NCBI GenBank assembly: GCA_016710765.1
Contig: JADJUJ010000012.1
Span: forward strand, 62,001-126,000
Reading direction: 5' to 3'
Source of the DNA: Lewinellaceae bacterium
GTDB taxonomy: Bacteria; Bacteroidota; Bacteroidia; Chitinophagales; Saprospiraceae
Length of the DNA stretch: 64,000 bases
In this document: positions 19,501 through 28,337 of the stretch, piece after piece
Layout of the letters: each line of letters opens with the position of its first letter
Numbering within the stretch: position 1 is the stretch's first letter
The notes under the pieces: generated by a model
What the model saw: only the letters and a program-made list of their open reading frames with translations
What the model was told of the DNA's origin: nothing
Databases searched by the model: none
Position numbers and translations under genes: made by a program

Positions 19501-22500
19501 TGCAACAATTGAGTTCTTCTCCACTGGCACCCAGTTCATGTAGCGTTAGGTTAAAGCAAATAGGTGCTCCGGCAGCCCCGTATACGGTAGTGGTGATTAC
19601 TGCTGAAGTGCCACCTGGGAGCAGCGGTGGAATATTGAATTGGCTGGGTACAATGGCAAAGGGGGGTGAAATCAAATTGAACACCACCTGATTGGCGGTA
19701 AAGCTTGACGTGTTCTGTACCTGGAAGGAGAGTGTGTAGCTTCCGCTGATGCTGTCGCAAAGAATGACAGGATCCAACAACAGCGCACAGGGGCCATTGA
19801 CAGGAGGCTCACAATCAAAAACCAAGGTGTCGGTGCATACCACTTGTCCGTTTGGCCCCAGCCAACTGAGTACCACGGTTTGGGGTACCTGCAGCGGGCT
19901 GTGTATGCCGGAGAGACAGAATACAGGCAACTTGGCGCTGGCGCCAATGGTAGTGCCACCTGGCGGGATCTTAGTGAAGGTAGCCTGGGTAGGGCCGTAG
20001 GCCAGATTCCAGCCGGAACCAAAGTAATTTTGTATCGAACCAAATACTACGCCGGAGGTCAGAATGTTCAGTTGTACGCCGGTGAAAAAAGTATTAGAAT
20101 AGTTGTTGGTAAGGTTCACTTTCCAGCAGCAGGTGTCGCCCGGAGATGCTACGGGTTCGTAACTGGCCGATACATTGTTGCAAATGCAATCGGGCATGGT
20201 TACGCATACGAGCATGACTGTATCGGTGCAGCAATCCAGGGGCACTTCGCCATTGGAAATGTCTTGCTTGTGGGCGGTTACAGAAAAGCAGATTTGCTGC
20301 CCATCCAGTGCACCGGAAACCAGGGTGGAGAAACCGCACTGCATACCACCTGGTAAAAGCGCCGGGCTGACGGGGAACACGGAAGGCGTAAGGGTGATGC
20401 CCGCAGGTGCGTTCAACTGAATGGAGGAGACGTTCCAACCAATAAGTGCGTTCGACATGATGCAGAAATCGACCATATACTGTCCGTTTGGAGCGCAGGT
20501 AACGGTGTCGTTAACCACCTTAATGCATTTCGGCTTTTGGGTGCATTCGTAATTAAGGGTATCGGTGCAGACTACAGAGAAATCGGGTCCGTAGTACTTG
20601 ACAATGATTTGCTGCGTAGGTATGTTTTGATAATTGGAGAGGCAGAATTTGAAAAAATCCTGTCCGGCCGTTACCGGAATATCCCCGGTCGGTGGTGCAA
20701 TGGACACCATACTGGCGCTGTAGCCGGCAATACTCCAGCCGTTCAGGGCAGAAATAGAGGATATGCTGACCCCGCTTTGGGCGCAAAGGGCAATTCCGGT
20801 AAAGTAATTGGGTTTTTGGTTCTGGACATTCAGTACAAAACAACAGCTGTCGTTTTGCGTCATAGACGGTGTAGACGTCACGCTGATGGAGTCGCAAACA
20901 GAAGACGCTCCGGCACAGCCGCATTTGAACACCTCCACTTCCCCGATCTGGTATTTCACGCCACCACCGTACACCTGGTCGTGATCAACAAAAATATCCG
21001 TTGCTGCATTGGAGGGGTAAATGGCATTTCCGGAGGAAGACATGCCCTCAAAGCCGTACACTTCACAACCACCACCTGGAACCAACAGCGCATCAAGGCA
21101 GTTGCCGGTGGCCCATACCAGACCGTCGCATTCGGCAGTTGGGTTGCCATTGATTTCTTTATAGCCGTAATCAACGCCGCCAGCAGAGTTGTCGCCGGCT
21201 CCAATCACACCGAGGAAGTATTTTTTTACAAAATTCCAGCCGCTTGTTTTTTTGTACTCAAAAACACCGGCATTGTGTGGCGCACCCCTTTCAGCCAACA
21301 GCATGTGGCCATCGGCGGCGAAAGCGATGTCGGTAATCTTTTCCAGCGTACCCAATACGTTATTGATTTCCAATACTTCAGCTCCCTGGTAAAGGTTGGT
21401 GCAACTTCCTACCGGGGCAGCAGCAAATTCACCGCTCCCAGTGAGTGCAATGGACCATATTTGTTTGCTGTTGGTACCGCTAAATTCTCTGGCAAAATAA
21501 ACCCTGGTGGTTCCCGATTCGGTAAACACACCAATGCCCCAGATTCTTTCTGCGGGTATTTCTTCCAACCCGTCAATGCCACTGTCGAGGTTAAACGGAT
21601 CAAAGGCACTTTTGATGTTACCGTTGAGGTCCATGCGATAGATACGCCCGTCCTCGAGGTTGGTGGCAAACAATTGGTTGTTGACAGGGTCAAATGCAAT
21701 GTTGCCAATGCCATTGCCATTGCCGCCTTTGTTGGGGATCATGTTGCCCCCAACGGGGCAAAGGGTAGCACTGTTGAGGGTATTAACGATGGCATTCGGA
21801 ACGAGCAGGTTGAAATCTGTCTTATAAATGCCGCCTGGCCCAGCTGGCCCGGCAGTAGAATTCAGCCAGGGTGCATCGTAGTGGTACACATCGGTGGCTG
21901 CCAGATAAATCTGGCTGTTGTTATCGAGAGCGATCCCAAAAACGTTGCCTACTTTTCCAAGGGTCCAGCCCACCGGTTTTTTATTGGGCATCGTTGCACC
22001 CCAATCGGAGCCTGGCAGGGCCGTGGAGTTGAAGCGCGTATCGTACAGGATGGCCACCTGGTCGGCGCTTCCGTTGCCGTACAGGGTACCTACGGTCCAG
22101 CCGCAAACGGTATCCTGGGGCATCATGTCACAAACGACGGTTACCGAAAAGGAACAGGTGACCTTGTTGCCACAATCGTCGGTGGCGGTCCAGGTCACTA
22201 CTGTTGTACCAGAGGTATAGGTTCCGCTGGCATTGGCCGTGTTGTTAAAGGAATTGGAAAGGGTTACGTTTGGATCGCAATTGTCGGTGGCAGTTGGGCT
22301 GTTCACCTGGATCTGGGCAATGCACTGCCCAGCTGGGTCAAGCGCACCTGTGACGGAGATATTTTGCGGACAATTGGTCAATATAGGGGGCACATTGTCG
22401 TGCACGGTAATGGTTTGCAAGCAACTGCTGACGTTGCCACAAGCATCCGTAGCCGTCCAGGTCCGCACGATGGTTCCGTCACAGGGCATTGGCCCGCTGA

Positions 22501-23893
22501 TCTGATCGGTGTAGTCAACCACCGGGTCGGAATCGCAATTATCGGTGGCAGATGCGTAACCGGTTGCGGCAGGGTCGGTATTGTCGTCGCAGGTAATAGA
22601 CTGGTTTGGTGGGCACATGATGATGGGTGGAACCGATTCAATTACCTGCACTTCGTCATTACAAGTACTGGTGTTGCCACACACGTCGGTCACCATCAGT
22701 GTAACGGGAAAAACGCCGCATTGGGTAAAGGTATTTGGCGATACCGACAGGCTTGCTATTTGGCAATTATCAGTGGAACCGCCATCAAACAGCCCGCGCC
22801 CTACTGTTACGGTACAATTGGCGTTCAGTACCACCCCGATGCCTCCGATGCATTTTGCTGTTGGCGGCGTGTTGTCGATGATGCTAATGGTTTTGCAAAT
22901 TTTGTCGCTGCAATCCGGGGTGCTAATGGTGAGGCACACTTCGTAATCGCCACAACCAGGGAAGTCGAAAACCGGGTTTGGATCACTGGAGCTGCCCCCG
23001 TTTGGAAATTCCCAAAAAAGTGAATAACCCGCAGCGGAGCCGGTAGAATTATCGAGAAACTGGATGCTGGTACAATTGTTCAACGCAGAAAAATTGAAAT
23101 CGGCGTACAACAACGGAGACCCTGAACAAACAAAATTGCTGGTATTGCCGGTGAGGGCAAATCCTCCGCTGGCAAGCGGATTAAGCGTGCCGTTGTTGCC
23201 ATTTGGTGAACTGTCGGTGGCCAGTGTAATCCCTGTGTTGTTGCCATTGGGCACGCCCTGGTCGAGTTTCCAATAAGCCAAGAGGCCCGTTTCAGTGCCT
23301 TGCAGGGTGCAAGTGCAGGATTGCTGGATTTCGGCAGCGGAGCGGGCGTAGTTCCATAGACGGATGTCATCAACAAAGCCCAGCCAATCCTGACCAGGTG
23401 TTGCGCCACCGCCCCAATGCCCCACGCGGAACAGGTTGGTGCTGAGGGTTCCCACAGCATCCCGTAGAAATACCAAAGTGCAGTCGAGATAAACACGTAC
23501 CACATCTCCTTCACGGGTAACGGATAGATGGTGCCAGGCATTTCCACCTACAGCGGCCGGAATGGTAAATGGTCCGTTGGCAGTGCCGCTGGCGTTCAGC
23601 CAAAAGATCACCAGATTGCCACCGCATTCACCTACCTCAAAACGATCGGGGTTGGCCAAGGTCAGTAGTCGCCGGAAATTATTGTTGCAAGGCCCCGTGC
23701 CAGGTGTTGTGAACCAGGCTTCCATACTGAAGTCGGAATCGGCTGGCAGTTGACCAGCAGGAATGTTAGCGCGGGTGATGAAATCCTGGTTTCCGTCAAA
23801 ATGCAAAGCGCGGTTTGGGCAAGTTTGCGCTGTTAAACGGACCGTTGTGAAAAAAAGGAAAGCAAGCAGACAAAAGGGCGTAAACGTTCTCAT
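16565..23893 (-). CDS. Giant LamG/PKD/HYR and Cys-rich repeat protein with T9SS sorting domain (2,442 aa)
   Basis: The protein starts with signal peptide MRTFTPFCLLAFLFFTTVRLTAQ. In order: a LamG domain at about 28-200 (ALHFDGNQDFI, WHHLSVTREGDVVRVYLD); a PKD-like domain at about 265-345; and three HYR repeats at about 350-590, each with PP..CP, DNCD and TDxCGN (TATDACGNVSSC, TATDDCGNKVTC). Next is a propeller-like section at about 600-1000 (FGIALDNNSQIYLAATDVYHYD, RIWGIGVF). After it come Cys-rich repeats of two kinds: DSCCFVLN/DTCCWKVNLTNN units, and at least four CxCGxFSDMSYR..PGVPNxPxACGD units. The C-terminus (MRIVPNPNDGRFSVNLSQ ... RLVQEERA) is a T9SS sorting domain. It is uninterrupted, unlike the giant gene at 707-7502. 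The role is unknown; adhesion or matrix building is an inference. Confidence 0.85.
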   Translation of the reverse strand: MRTFTPFCLLAFLFFTTVRLTAQTCPNRALHFDGNQDFITRANIPAGQLPADSDFSMEAWFTTPGTGPCNNNFRRLLTLANPDRFEVGECGGNLVIFWLNASGTANGPFTIPAAVGGNAWHHLSVTREGDVVRVYLDCTLVFLRDAVGTLSTNLFRVGHWGGGATPGQDWLGFVDDIRLWNYARSAAEIQQSCTCTLQGTETGLLAYWKLDQGVPNGNNTGITLATDSSPNGNNGTLNPLASGGFALTGNTSNFVCSGSPLLYADFNFSALNNCTSIQFLDNSTGSAAGYSLFWEFPNGGSSSDPNPVFDFPGCGDYEVCLTISTPDCSDKICKTISIIDNTPPTAKCIGGIGVVLNANCTVTVGRGLFDGGSTDNCQIASLSVSPNTFTQCGVFPVTLMVTDVCGNTSTCNDEVQVIESVPPIIMCPPNQSITCDDNTDPAATGYASATDNCDSDPVVDYTDQISGPMPCDGTIVRTWTATDACGNVSSCLQTITVHDNVPPILTNCPQNISVTGALDPAGQCIAQIQVNSPTATDNCDPNVTLSNSFNNTANASGTYTSGTTVVTWTATDDCGNKVTCSFSVTVVCDMMPQDTVCGWTVGTLYGNGSADQVAILYDTRFNSTALPGSDWGATMPNKKPVGWTLGKVGNVFGIALDNNSQIYLAATDVYHYDAPWLNSTAGPAGPGGIYKTDFNLLVPNAIVNTLNSATLCPVGGNMIPNKGGNGNGIGNIAFDPVNNQLFATNLEDGRIYRMDLNGNIKSAFDPFNLDSGIDGLEEIPAERIWGIGVFTESGTTRVYFAREFSGTNSKQIWSIALTGSGEFAAAPVGSCTNLYQGAEVLEINNVLGTLEKITDIAFAADGHMLLAERGAPHNAGVFEYKKTSGWNFVKKYFLGVIGAGDNSAGGVDYGYKEINGNPTAECDGLVWATGNCLDALLVPGGGCEVYGFEGMSSSGNAIYPSNAATDIFVDHDQVYGGGVKYQIGEVEVFKCGCAGASSVCDSISVTSTPSMTQNDSCCFVLNVQNQKPNYFTGIALCAQSGVSISSISALNGWSIAGYSASMVSIAPPTGDIPVTAGQDFFKFCLSNYQNIPTQQIIVKYYGPDFSVVCTDTLNYECTQKPKCIKVVNDTVTCAPNGQYMVDFCIMSNALIGWNVSSIQLNAPAGITLTPSVFPVSPALLPGGMQCGFSTLVSGALDGQQICFSVTAHKQDISNGEVPLDCCTDTVMLVCVTMPDCICNNVSASYEPVASPGDTCCWKVNLTNNYSNTFFTGVQLNILTSGVVFGSIQNYFGSGWNLAYGPTQATFTKIPPGGTTIGASAKLPVFCLSGIHSPLQVPQTVVLSWLGPNGQVVCTDTLVFDCEPPVNGPCALLLDPVILCDSISGSYTLSFQVQNTSSFTANQVVFNLISPPFAIVPSQFNIPPLLPGGTSAVITTTVYGAAGAPICFNLTLHELGASGEELNCCTNPTQICFTLPKCPDSCSCLGFSNLAFSNIPGIPDLQVSCNNQPALTLPCIPTDDLYHFQGNMICPDSCSQMVDYQMIGNGQVIFSGSVPLFNSTNFFQIPGFSYQSFPGPGNYQLVLTGYCGDDTCICPINLVVPPCMSACHCGTFSDMSYRPLPGVPNIPIACGDTLNSHCDSGSPLQISGNFLCQGDNCTPDVPMYWSLTGPDAPQSGLVYAVPGFQITLPANYFNTAGAYQLTLQAICGQDTCECTFIILSDGCPPPCCAEESVFDSLLAIGFTVVQIGCSITVTAPQFDSCYLFSSPPYLVGGPPVLQVIVPTTGSWVFNFSNSGTYTICVNVFDDCNFKLMCTTVDVVCDTLCHCGGFSDMSYRVFPGVPNLPVACGDSIAANCAQGAVFQLSGNFGCLGTDCLQDNQISWSLQGPGVSLGSSTVASPGFSISLNPNVFSTAGIYQLSFYGICGLDTCFCAITIVSDGCDTCHCGMFEKIKVVNKKTGFSQSLSCDNPPLDISCPPPGKPYKITGKLVCDPATCAGTSLVWEIKKGAMVVGSGSQPGPWFSIPMNQATFSQGDGLYTVTLTGICGNDTCSCTLNFNVTGCANPDCPCDDAFYQSVMAGFSYTYDFDQGTCKWLFKPNKANDCDKVDWTILLGTGTVATGTTLSNQPFTHVFPNGSIGTYTICMRVYRLNPDGTVACEKTFKQTVNINCIIVGGACSGNILTNPGFDQNAQTGILGSGGVSEGWTNRAGSPRIAAAGSLEPFSVTLSGKCLPIIDILDHPIPLDPKPRGRMMLWYQAYASDLQPGTELVIRISESPLGIPDCNMGCYEIGRIPISATGDNWNAAGSSFELPSLSGNYYLSLLVENDLAYDDPDAASIVSVDNLCIEQSDSIFTGTHNNGAENWSMRIVPNPNDGRFSVNLSQTAAPDWHFRILDLTGRLVQEERAAPGLLRQSIDTQQLPAGLYFLQLVSDGRLLATSRFVKQ

Positions 23894-24367
23894 TGGAAAA
23901 GCATTGAACCGGTGGAAAAATGCTGCTGGGGCGGCAGGATACGAAAAGCATAAAAAAACTGACCTTAGATTAGGTCAACTTGCGGGCACGGGGATACGGG
24001 GCAGCGTGCGCAATCCGAAATTTAAATCTTTTTTTTTGAAAAATATTTTGAAATAGTAAATTTAATTAAAATTTAATACCGAATTATTTATTTTTAATTA
24101 GGTTATTGACGGTAATGTGTTGTTTTTTAAATATTAATGCAAAACAATCTTCTCTCAAATTAAGCCCCATTTCGTATCCTGCCTGGCTTTGCTGCTGTAA
24201 TTTCCCTGTCCCAAAATGCCTTATCTGGTTTCATTAACATGGGCAACCAAGATTGAGCACTTCAGGTGCCTTTTATGGGATCGTGGCGTTACCGGGAAGT
24301 TCTGTATTTTATATGTTTGCGCGGCTGCTAAAGGTTACCGTTGGCGCCCATTTTTCGATAAATACTT
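23894..24367. other. Intergenic region upstream of the giant HYR gene
   Basis: The stretch from about 24020 to 24150 is very AT-rich and probably contains the promoter of the minus-strand giant gene. On that strand a partial TAnnTTTT-type sequence (TATGCTTTT) lies about 60 nt before the ATG, but there is no perfect box. No ORF or RNA gene is credible here. Confidence 0.4.
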
Positions 24368-24423
24368 CGATAAAAAAGTAAACCCGGTTGGCTAAGGAGC
24401 ACAACCGGGTTTACTTTTTATCG
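24368..24423 (-). terminator. Intrinsic terminator of the 24492-25130 gene
   Basis: A near-perfect hairpin has arms AAAAGTAAACCCGGTTG and CAACCGGGTTTACTTTT around an 11-base loop (GCTAAGGAGCA). On the minus strand the stem is followed by a T-rich tail. It lies about 70 nt after the stop codon at 24492. Its symmetry would let it work on both strands. Confidence 0.85.
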
Positions 24424-24491
24424 ACTCGAAAATAGTCTTGGCAATATCTATCTGTTCGATAGCGACATTAATGCAAAACGTCAGCAATGGT

Positions 24492-25130
24492 TTACTTCCA
24501 AGAAAACGCATCCGTAGCCGGATTGTAGTTGAATTCGGGAACTTGCATGCGGCCAGTAACGGCATCGAGGTTGGGTGAAAGATCCGCCAGTTGCTTGCTT
24601 TCGTTGGTGCCAAAATTGTACACGTTCAACTTGAATTGAGCGCTTACGCCTTCTTCCAGACTTACGTAAAGCAGTTTCTTTTGTTTCAGGAACAACATGC
24701 GATCCGTGTCCAGGTCTTTGCTGCCCTGAAAAACAGGAATGGTTCCCCGGACCACAGCCGTCCGGCTGGCCGATTTCACATCGTAAGTTTCCAGCATCAT
24801 TTTTCCGCTGTAAGACTCAAAGAGAAAGACATATTGATTGCCCTTAATCCAGAAGGCATGGGTTTTTACACTCATTTCCTGAATTTCTGGCGCGAATGGA
24901 ATCAGTTTTCCTTCATCCGGAACATAGAAGCACACCAGGTTGCGCTCCCTGGCAGCGTTATTTTTCATGTCGCCATTGCGGTACAGGTATACGAAATCGC
25001 CTGAACTGTTTTCCAGTCCGACTTTTTCAAAATAGTAGGGCGCTTTGTTTAACACGGCCAGCGACAAGTCCTGTCCGTAGGCAAACATGCCTTGTATGGC
25101 CAGCACGGCGAGAAGTAAAAGCCTTTTCAT
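24492..25130 (-). CDS. Exported protein of unknown function
   Basis: The protein has 212 residues with a clear signal peptide MKRLLLLAVLAIQGMFAYGQ. The rest is a beta-rich soluble domain (VYLYRNGDMKNNAARERNLVCFYVPDEGK, MLETYDVKSASRTAVVRGTIP, KLNVYNFGTNESKQLADLS) without any motif that I recognise. The repeated strand pattern could be a half propeller, but I cannot support that. It has no lipobox and no T9SS sorting domain, so it is probably periplasmic. A strong terminator follows, and the next gene upstream is divergent, so it is a single transcription unit. Confidence 0.7.
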   Translation of the reverse strand: MKRLLLLAVLAIQGMFAYGQDLSLAVLNKAPYYFEKVGLENSSGDFVYLYRNGDMKNNAARERNLVCFYVPDEGKLIPFAPEIQEMSVKTHAFWIKGNQYVFLFESYSGKMMLETYDVKSASRTAVVRGTIPVFQGSKDLDTDRMLFLKQKKLLYVSLEEGVSAQFKLNVYNFGTNESKQLADLSPNLDAVTGRMQVPEFNYNPATDAFSWK

Positions 25131-25399
25131 GCAATCAGATTATTTTGAATGTTTCAGATCCTTTTGGATTAATACGGAATAAACGACTGCAATGGTACGA
25201 AAAAAAACACGCACATATCGCGTTTTTTCCTGATGTTTTTCAAAATCGGACACCTGGAAATCCAATTTCAGGTAGTCTTGAAGGGCATTTTATGGCACTT
25301 GCTACGACATCAATACGGGCATTGACCCCGGTCACTTGCCAAGCCTGCCGTTCCCTCGTAAATTTGGACAAGTATAGCATTACAAACACCTTCGCCATC

Positions 25400-25951
25400 A
25401 TGAATGCAGTTCGAATATTGCTGACCTTTCTTTTGGTATGCTGCCTGATAAAGCCTGGCTTTGCCTTACAAGCTAAGGGCGACCCACCGCGTAAAAAGAA
25501 AGTGTACGTTACCTGGGTATATGTGCAGCGGCTGGACAGCGCAACCGGTGTCATGCACCATGAGGGGCGCTTCAAAGGATTGCTGGTAGGGCTCAGCGAT
25601 AGTACCCTATTGTTGGATACCCGTCGCCCCTACATTGATTGGGCACCGGGTGATGGTGGTTATGTCGTGCCGTACACCGATATCCGACAGATTGCAGTGC
25701 GTAAGAAACGCAGCCCGTTGGTGTACGTGGGTGGCTTTTACGGCGGGGCAATCGCTGGAGGCCTGATTGGCGCCAATACCGTCGATAAAAAGCAATTTGC
25801 CCTGGTGCAGCTGTTTCTGATCGCGGGTATCATGGCAGTTGCCGGCACCGTGACCTTACTCGTGCTGTTGTTTAAAAAGAAATTTCAGGTAAATGGCAAG
25901 CGGGAGGTATTTGCCGGCTTGCGCAGTACCTTGGAGCGCTACCTGCAATAG
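25400..25951 (+). CDS. Membrane-anchored protein of unknown function with signal peptide
   Basis: The frame is open much farther upstream, but the ATG at 25400 starts a clear signal peptide (MNAVRILLTFLLVCCLIKPGFALQA), giving 183 residues. A beta-rich domain at about 35-110 (KKVYVTWVYVQRLDSATGVMHHEGRFKGLLVGLSDSTLLL, VPYTDIRQIAVRKKRS) resembles the small domain of Bacteroidota proteins that sit before a glycine-rich membrane segment. GGFYGGAIAGGLIGAN and a second hydrophobic helix (LFLIAGIMAVAGTVTLLVLLF) follow, then a short cytosolic tail ending LRSTLERYLQ. Function is unknown. It converges with the lipoprotein gene at 25988. Confidence 0.72.
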   Translation: MNAVRILLTFLLVCCLIKPGFALQAKGDPPRKKKVYVTWVYVQRLDSATGVMHHEGRFKGLLVGLSDSTLLLDTRRPYIDWAPGDGGYVVPYTDIRQIAVRKKRSPLVYVGGFYGGAIAGGLIGANTVDKKQFALVQLFLIAGIMAVAGTVTLLVLLFKKKFQVNGKREVFAGLRSTLERYLQ

Positions 25952-25987
25952 ATGCCAGGCCCCAACCCAGGCGCCATTTAACCAGCG

Positions 25988-26647
25988 TCAAGGAAAAACC
26001 CGACTGTACCCCAGCCCGAAATTTACATTGAATAAGTTGGTGCTGATTTCCGGACGGATGGCCCACTGCTGCAGGTTGTTGCTGAAGCCAGCTCCAATGC
26101 CGAAGGTGAAATCGGGCTGCGCAATATTGTCGTACAGCAGCAAGTGCAGTTTGGTTTGTAAACTCAGGTCGAAATGGTTGTTCCATTCCCGGGTGGCAAT
26201 GGCCAGCGGCGCAATGGAAAATACCGTTTGGGTTGGGTGGATAGACAGCCCCAGGGATATGGAAAGGGCGCCATAAAAGGGGCCCTTTTTGCTGGCCATG
26301 CCGTACCGGGGTGCTATTTCCAGGTAGTGCATGGGCCGGCGGGTATTGATGCCGTCACCTTGAAAAAACTCGATGCGGTCGGCCAGTCCGTAATATTCGT
26401 ACCGACCCTGCAAGTTGAAATCGTTTTTTAATCCGTAGCGCAGGGCGAGCCCGGCATTGGCACTGCGGAGTCCCCATTCGGCGCCATCCGAATCGCTTCG
26501 ATAACCATTATACAAGGAGCCACTGCCCTGAATTTCCCATGCCCCCGGTGGCAGGTTGCGCGCACTTTCCAACAGGAGGGATTTGCCGGGCATACAGGCG
26601 CTGAATAGGAGCGAAGCGCCAATCAATATTACAAGGAGGTGTTTCAT
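25988..26647 (-). CDS. Outer-membrane-associated lipoprotein, beta-barrel-like
   Basis: I take the ATG at 26645-26647, which opens a lipoprotein signal peptide with lipobox LLFSAC (Cys 18 of the mature frame start). About 200 residues of alternating beta strands follow (WEIQGSGSLYNGYRSDSDG, LALRYGLKNDFNLQGRYEYYGL, MHYLEIAPRYGMASKKGPFYGALSISLGLSI). The last strand ends in an aromatic residue pattern (NFGLGYSRVFP), as in small outer-membrane barrels. It is probably a surface or periplasmic-side lipoprotein with a barrel-like fold. I cannot name a family. The upstream 9 residues of a longer frame are dropped because they precede the signal peptide. Confidence 0.7.
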   Translation of the reverse strand: MKHLLVILIGASLLFSACMPGKSLLLESARNLPPGAWEIQGSGSLYNGYRSDSDGAEWGLRSANAGLALRYGLKNDFNLQGRYEYYGLADRIEFFQGDGINTRRPMHYLEIAPRYGMASKKGPFYGALSISLGLSIHPTQTVFSIAPLAIATREWNNHFDLSLQTKLHLLLYDNIAQPDFTFGIGAGFSNNLQQWAIRPEISTNLFNVNFGLGYSRVFP

Positions 26648-27099
26648 AGTCGCTGTGTTTTGTGCCAGCAATTTGAACCACCAGGCACTTAACTGTCAAT
26701 GACCGCGGGTAGAACAGCAGCTGATACTGGTCGGGCGTGCCGGCTAGGAAAATGGCATCAAATCGGGCTCCAGGTACAGCTCCCTGGCAACGGGTGTATT
26801 GAAAATGTCTATTGTGTAGTGGTTAGGTTCAAAATCTCGCAAAAATGAGTTTTGAGCCGCGGAAATTCCGTTATATAGGACTGGAAATCGCGGGCGTTTG
26901 ATTGTTGCGCAAAGTGATGCACTACTTTTACCGCTGCAACGGTGAGCGTCCTATTGAATTTGTCGCGCGCGCCCACAACGCCAACATAATGCAGCAACTG
27001 CTGGCAGACCATTTCGGTGGCCTGCACATCAGTGGAGGATTAAAGGGGATCCAGTCCAGGCGCAAGTGTGCTTCATGGCAGACTATTTTATTTGATGAT
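26648..27099. other. Intergenic stretch without a recognisable gene
   Basis: Short overlapping frames exist on both strands (26809-27027 minus, 26902-27132 plus), but none has a protein-like composition that I trust or a recognisable motif. They may be remnants of a decayed gene. No hairpin, tRNA or repeat family member is seen. Confidence 0.4.
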
Positions 27100-27576
27100 C
27101 TACTCGTTGTTTTTGCGGTAGCGCACTTTTGAAGCATTGAAATTGATTTGGTCCAGGACCGTCAATGTCTCAGCATCCAAGGCCAGGATCGGTAGTTTGG
27201 CCACCAGGCCATTGGTATTTCTGGTAAGGTACAGCGTGTCGTTGGCCATTGTCCAGGTTCCATCGGTTCGAGCAGCGCAAAACCGTCCGGAACCAACATA
27301 ATAGGTAGCGTATTTTAGGTCCAGGCGCAGTTCTATGGCATCCGAATACACATCACCAAGCATAAAGCCGCCATGTCCTGTTCCTTTTGCGTAATTGGTA
27401 GTGTCACCAGTGGCGAGGTTGATGACTTGCTCGGGCTCCCAAATGCCAAAAATATTATCCAGGTTGCTGGGGTACTGGTATCGGCAATCTGTTTCCACGG
27501 GTGGATCAGGTTCGTTTTTTTTGCAGGATATGGCAAACAGGAGGAGGAAGAGGGCGCTGCGTTGTAAAATTTGCAT
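27100..27576 (-). CDS. Small lipoprotein of unknown function
   Basis: The frame is open to 27720, but the ATG at 27574-27576 starts a lipoprotein signal peptide (MQILQRSALFLLLFAISC) with lipobox FAISC followed by KKNEPDPP, a typical Bacteroidota outer-membrane export tail. The 158-residue product has a compact beta domain (IFGIWEPEQVINLATGDTTNYAKGTGHGG, YATYYVGSGRFCAARTDGTWTMANDTLYLTRN), like lipocalin-type META or DUF-type lipoproteins that measure about 120 residues after the lipid anchor. The two Cys residues of the mature domain (CRYQ, RFCAA) might pair. Family and function not recognised. Confidence 0.7.
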   Translation of the reverse strand: MQILQRSALFLLLFAISCKKNEPDPPVETDCRYQYPSNLDNIFGIWEPEQVINLATGDTTNYAKGTGHGGFMLGDVYSDAIELRLDLKYATYYVGSGRFCAARTDGTWTMANDTLYLTRNTNGLVAKLPILALDAETLTVLDQINFNASKVRYRKNNE

Positions 27577-27933
27577 GGGTGCTTGTCTTGTAAAGTTTGG
27601 TAACCGTTGCAAGGTAGGCTTTGCCGCAGCAGCCGGCAACAACAAATTTAATAGTTTGTCAGCAAGTAAATGATGTAAAAAATTGTTTAAACGTCTATTA
27701 TTCAAGATGTTAATGTGCAATTATAGTAAGGAGGTATTGTTTTTTAAGTCTTTAGCCTTTTATTGTAGGTCTTTGGTTATTGGTGCCTTGTGAAATCAAA
27801 TACCGGAGAAATCGGAATTTAATTTTGAACACCCGTTTTAAAACTTATTTAAATATTCCAAGCACTTGATCTTGCATAGTATTTCAAAATGAGGTCGAAA
27901 CCAAATATCAACTCCCGAAGACTAAAACTCCGC
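27577..27933. other. AT-rich intergenic stretch, no gene seen
   Basis: About 350 bp separate the lipoprotein start from the VOC gene stop, both on the minus strand. The middle is AT-rich (27700-27890). I see no credible ORF and no strong hairpin. Confidence 0.4.
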
Positions 27934-28308
27934 TTATACGTGTTGATCAAAGATGAGTATGACATTGCCATCGGGATCCACCACCATCAAACTGGCAGGT
28001 CCGCTCGTGGTTTCATCCGCAACGCTGACCGGTTGGATGCCCTTGCTCATGATTTGGCGTTGAATATCGCGGATATCTTCGAACTGATCGAGCGTGTTGG
28101 CGCTGCTGTCCCAACCCGGATTGAAGGTCAGGATATTGTTTTCAAACATACCCTGAAAAAAACCGATGATGGTTTCCTCATTTTTCAGGATAAGGTAGTT
28201 TTTAGCCATGTCACCGGCGAAGACGCGGAATCCCAGTTTTTCGTAAAATTCCTTTGACACCTGAATGTTCTTGACACTGAGGCTGACGGAGAATGCACCT
28301 AACTTCAT
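27934..28308 (-). CDS. VOC-superfamily (glyoxalase/bleomycin-resistance-like) protein
   Basis: The 124-residue protein has the paired beta-alpha-beta-beta-beta units of the vicinal oxygen chelate fold: GAFSVSLSVKNIQVSKEFYEKLGFRVFAGD in the first half and IQPVSVADETTSGPASLMVVDPDGNVILIFDQH in the second. The closing motif VDPDGNVILIFDQH is the standard C-terminal signature of the family. The usual first metal ligand (His in the first strand) is replaced by Ser (FSVSLSV), so the metal site may be altered. It is cytosolic. Substrate unknown; members range from glyoxalases to antibiotic-binding proteins. Confidence 0.85.
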   Translation of the reverse strand: MKLGAFSVSLSVKNIQVSKEFYEKLGFRVFAGDMAKNYLILKNEETIIGFFQGMFENNILTFNPGWDSSANTLDQFEDIRDIQRQIMSKGIQPVSVADETTSGPASLMVVDPDGNVILIFDQHV

Positions 28309-28337
28309 GTTAAATTATTGAAGATGAATAAATTGGG

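Noticed and set aside
20537..23023. An 828-codon open frame on the plus strand, antisense to the giant HYR gene
   Set aside because: It is the mirror of a long, biased gene. Its translation lacks domain features, while the opposite frame has a signal peptide, LamG, HYR and a T9SS end.
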